Source of the DNA: Desulfocurvus sp.
Lineage (GTDB): Bacteria; Desulfobacterota; Desulfovibrionia; Desulfovibrionales; Desulfovibrionaceae
Direction of reading: 5' to 3'
DNA: 7,301 nt
Assembly: GCF_023230885.1 (NCBI RefSeq)
Contig: NZ_JALNWM010000179.1
Location: forward strand, 1 to 7,301
Below are positions 6,170 to 7,301 of this stretch, piece by piece. How positions within the stretch are numbered: the first letter of the stretch is position 1; every line of letters starts with the position of its first letter. Under the pieces are notes generated by a model. The model was not told the DNA's origin. It did no database searches and was given only the letters and a program-made list of their open reading frames with translations. The position numbers and the translations under genes are program-made.

Positions 6170-6322
6170 ATGCATCAGGACGATGCCCCCGGCCAGGAAC
6201 TCGACGCCCTGTTCGACGCCCTGTTCGACCTTGTCGCCACGGAACCGGACACCGCCTTTGACGGCGGCTCCTCATGGGTCGTCGCCCAGGACCCCGGGTG
6301 CGACCTGGACAGCCAGTACTAG
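6170..6322 (+). CDS. Small acidic protein of unknown function (50 aa), first gene of carbamoyltransferase operon
   Basis: I do not recognise this protein. It has 50 residues with 10 Asp, 2 Glu and no Lys or Arg, so its net charge is about -12; it has one His and one Cys. The first part contains ELDALFDALFDLV (10-22), an amphipathic heptad-like stretch encoded by a perfect 12-bp tandem repeat. It continues with a GG (32-33) followed by a tail of 17 residues, SSWVVAQDPGCDLDSQY. There is no signal peptide or membrane helix. It has a perfect ribosome site, and its stop codon is part of the AGGAG ribosome site of the carbamoyltransferase gene, which begins 9 nt later, so the two are probably co-translated. 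Possible roles are a small regulatory or acyl-carrier-like partner of the carbamoyltransferase, or a peptide precursor with an acidic leader. It lacks the carrier-protein Ser motif, so a true carrier is unlikely. A leader ORF controlling downstream translation is also possible. Confidence 0.7.
   Translation: MHQDDAPGQELDALFDALFDLVATEPDTAFDGGSSWVVAQDPGCDLDSQY
6201..6229 (+). repeat. Short in-frame tandem repeat (12-bp unit, 2.4 copies)
   Basis: TCGACGCCCTGT occurs at 6201-6212 and 6213-6224, followed by a partial TCGAC copy (6225-6229). The unit is 12 bp, so gain or loss of a copy keeps the frame and adds or removes four residues (DALF) in the acidic ORF. The copies are identical at the DNA level, including third codon positions, which suggests recent slippage duplication. 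Confidence 0.75.
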
Positions 6323-6331
6323 GAGACGGCC

Positions 6332-7301
6332 ATGAACATCCTGGGCGTTTCCTGCTATTTCCACGATGCGTCGGCCACCCTCGTGCGCGACGGCGCCATC
6401 GTCGCCGCGGCCGAGGAGGAGCGCTTCACGCGCAAGAAGCACGACAGCCGCCTGCCCGAGGAGGCCATCCGCTACTGCCTGCGCGAGGGCGGCCTGGACA
6501 TGGGCCAGGTGGACGCGGTGTGCTTCTATGAAAAACCCCTGCGCAAGCTCGAACGGCTGCTGGCCACGGGCCGGGCCCGGCGCGGCGACGCCGCCACGGC
6601 GCGCCAGCTTTCCCTGTTCCTGCACGAGCGGCTGTTCATGGAGCGCGTGCTGGCCGACCGCCTGGGCTACGCGGGCCCCGTGCGCTACTGCGACCACCAC
6701 CTCTCCCACGCCGCCTGCGCCTATTTCACCTCGCCCTTCGACAGCGCCGCGCTGATGACCGTCGACGCCGTCGGCGAATGGGCCTCCACCGCGCAGTTCG
6801 TGGCCCGCGGCAACACCATCCGCCGCCTGCGCGAAATCCGCTACCCCCATTCCCTGGGCATGCTCTACAGCGCCGTCACGGGATTCCTGGGCTTCAAGGT
6901 CAACAACGACGAGTACAAGGTCATGGGCCTGGCCTCCTACGGCCGCCCGACATACGCCGACCGGCTGGAGCGCGTCTTCCGCCAGGGGCCCGACGGCAGC
7001 TTCCGGCTGAACCTCGACTTCTTCAGCTTCACCCACGACACCCGGCACATGCACTCCGAGCGCTTCGCCGAACTCTTCGGCCCGCCCCGCACGCCCGACG
7101 GCCCCCTGGAGCAGCGGCACATGGACATCGCGGCCTCGGTGCAGGCGCTGACGGAGCGGACCATGGTCGCCCTGGCGGCCTCGCTGCACGAGGTGTCCGG
7201 CGGCATGCAGGCCCTGTGCCTGGCCGGTGGGCTGGCCCTGAACTGCGTGGCCAACACCCGGGTCCTGCGCCAGTCGCCCTTCTCGGCGCTGCACGTTCCC
7301 C
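6332..7301 (+). CDS. Carbamoyltransferase, NodU/CmcH family (3'-truncated by window edge)
   Basis: This enzyme class transfers a carbamoyl group from carbamoyl phosphate, through carbamoyl-adenylate, to a hydroxyl on a sugar, antibiotic or lipo-oligosaccharide. 323 codons are visible of about 580-620 expected, so the C-terminal domain lies beyond the window and no stop is present. Family landmarks are the N-terminal GVSCYFHDASATLVRDG (5-21), AAAEEERFTRKKHD (25-38), the metal-binding DHHLSHA (121-127), TVDAVGEW (143-150), VNNDEYKVMGLASYG (190-204) and LAGGLALNCVANTRV (298-312). The ATG at 6332 follows the AGGAG at 6321-6325, which overlaps the stop of the acidic ORF, and it gives the canonical MNILGVS N-terminus. 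It is divergent from the acetylation pair across a shared control region. A cytoplasmic enzyme acting on a nucleotide-sugar or lipid-linked glycan precursor is likely; the acceptor is unknown. The family is certain, the substrate is not. Confidence 0.95.
   Translation, partial: MNILGVSCYFHDASATLVRDGAIVAAAEEERFTRKKHDSRLPEEAIRYCLREGGLDMGQVDAVCFYEKPLRKLERLLATGRARRGDAATARQLSLFLHERLFMERVLADRLGYAGPVRYCDHHLSHAACAYFTSPFDSAALMTVDAVGEWASTAQFVARGNTIRRLREIRYPHSLGMLYSAVTGFLGFKVNNDEYKVMGLASYGRPTYADRLERVFRQGPDGSFRLNLDFFSFTHDTRHMHSERFAELFGPPRTPDGPLEQRHMDIAASVQALTERTMVALAASLHEVSGGMQALCLAGGLALNCVANTRVLRQSPFSALHVP

Noticed and set aside
3313..6171. A 952-codon minus-strand open frame overlapping the same genes in another frame
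   Set aside because: The translation is Arg/Pro/Gly-rich with no recognisable domain, and it runs through several real genes and two intergenic regions. It is a composition artefact.
3270..6335. A 1021-codon open frame on the plus strand across the acetyltransferase, MBOAT and exonuclease genes
   Set aside because: It is antisense to three genes with clear family motifs, its translation is low-complexity Gln/Gly/Pro/Arg-rich, and it has no ribosome site. It reflects the rarity of stop codons in high-GC DNA.
6272..7294. 340-codon minus-strand open frame antisense to the carbamoyltransferase
   Set aside because: The sense strand has unmistakable NodU/CmcH motifs throughout, while the antisense product matches nothing I recognise and has no ribosome site.
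1..7301. tRNA/rRNA genes, CRISPR arrays, insertion sequences or attachment sites
   Set aside because: No tRNA-like cloverleaf, regularly spaced repeats, transposase motifs or terminal inverted repeats were seen. Nearly all of the window is accounted for by conventional coding genes.

Overview
The window is very GC-rich DNA (about 70% G+C by eye) with strong G/C preference at third codon positions. Because of this, long spurious open frames run antisense to most genes. Protein style and gene content suggest a high-GC Gram-negative bacterium. The HAE1 pump implies an outer membrane, and a sigma-54-type promoter and an alginate-type O-acetylation pair are present. A Desulfovibrio-like member of the Desulfobacterota is my best guess, but that is inference and no marker gene is present.

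Layout. (1) Positions 1-2379, plus strand: the C-terminal ~60% of an RND/HAE1 multidrug efflux pump (cut by the left edge), then a 95-bp gap with a strong GC hairpin, then a 161-aa MarR-family regulator. (2) Positions 2393-5003, minus strand: a tightly coupled pair, an MBOAT O-acetyltransferase of the AlgI type followed 1 nt later by an AlgJ/AlgX-like SGNH-family membrane-anchored acetyltransferase. These converge on the MarR gene with only 13 bp between stop codons. (3) Positions 5133-5972, minus strand: a stand-alone DEDD-type RNase H-fold exonuclease (YprB-like), upstream of and co-oriented with the acetylation pair. (4) Positions 5973-6169: a divergent control region with a perfect 24-bp palindrome, a good sigma-54 (-24/-12) promoter match facing right, and a weaker sigma-70-type candidate facing left. 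(5) Positions 6170-7301, plus strand: a 50-aa highly acidic ORF without any Lys or Arg, then, 9 nt later, a NodU/CmcH-type carbamoyltransferase that runs off the right edge.

How they may work together. The efflux gene and MarR regulator look like one unit. The AlgI/AlgJ-like pair would move acetyl groups across the inner membrane and place them on an exported glycan. The carbamoyltransferase makes carbamoyl esters on sugar hydroxyls. Together they suggest part of a surface- or secreted-glycan decoration locus, but no glycosyltransferase or polymerase is in view. The most unusual item is the small acidic ORF that leads the carbamoyltransferase operon behind the sigma-54-like promoter.
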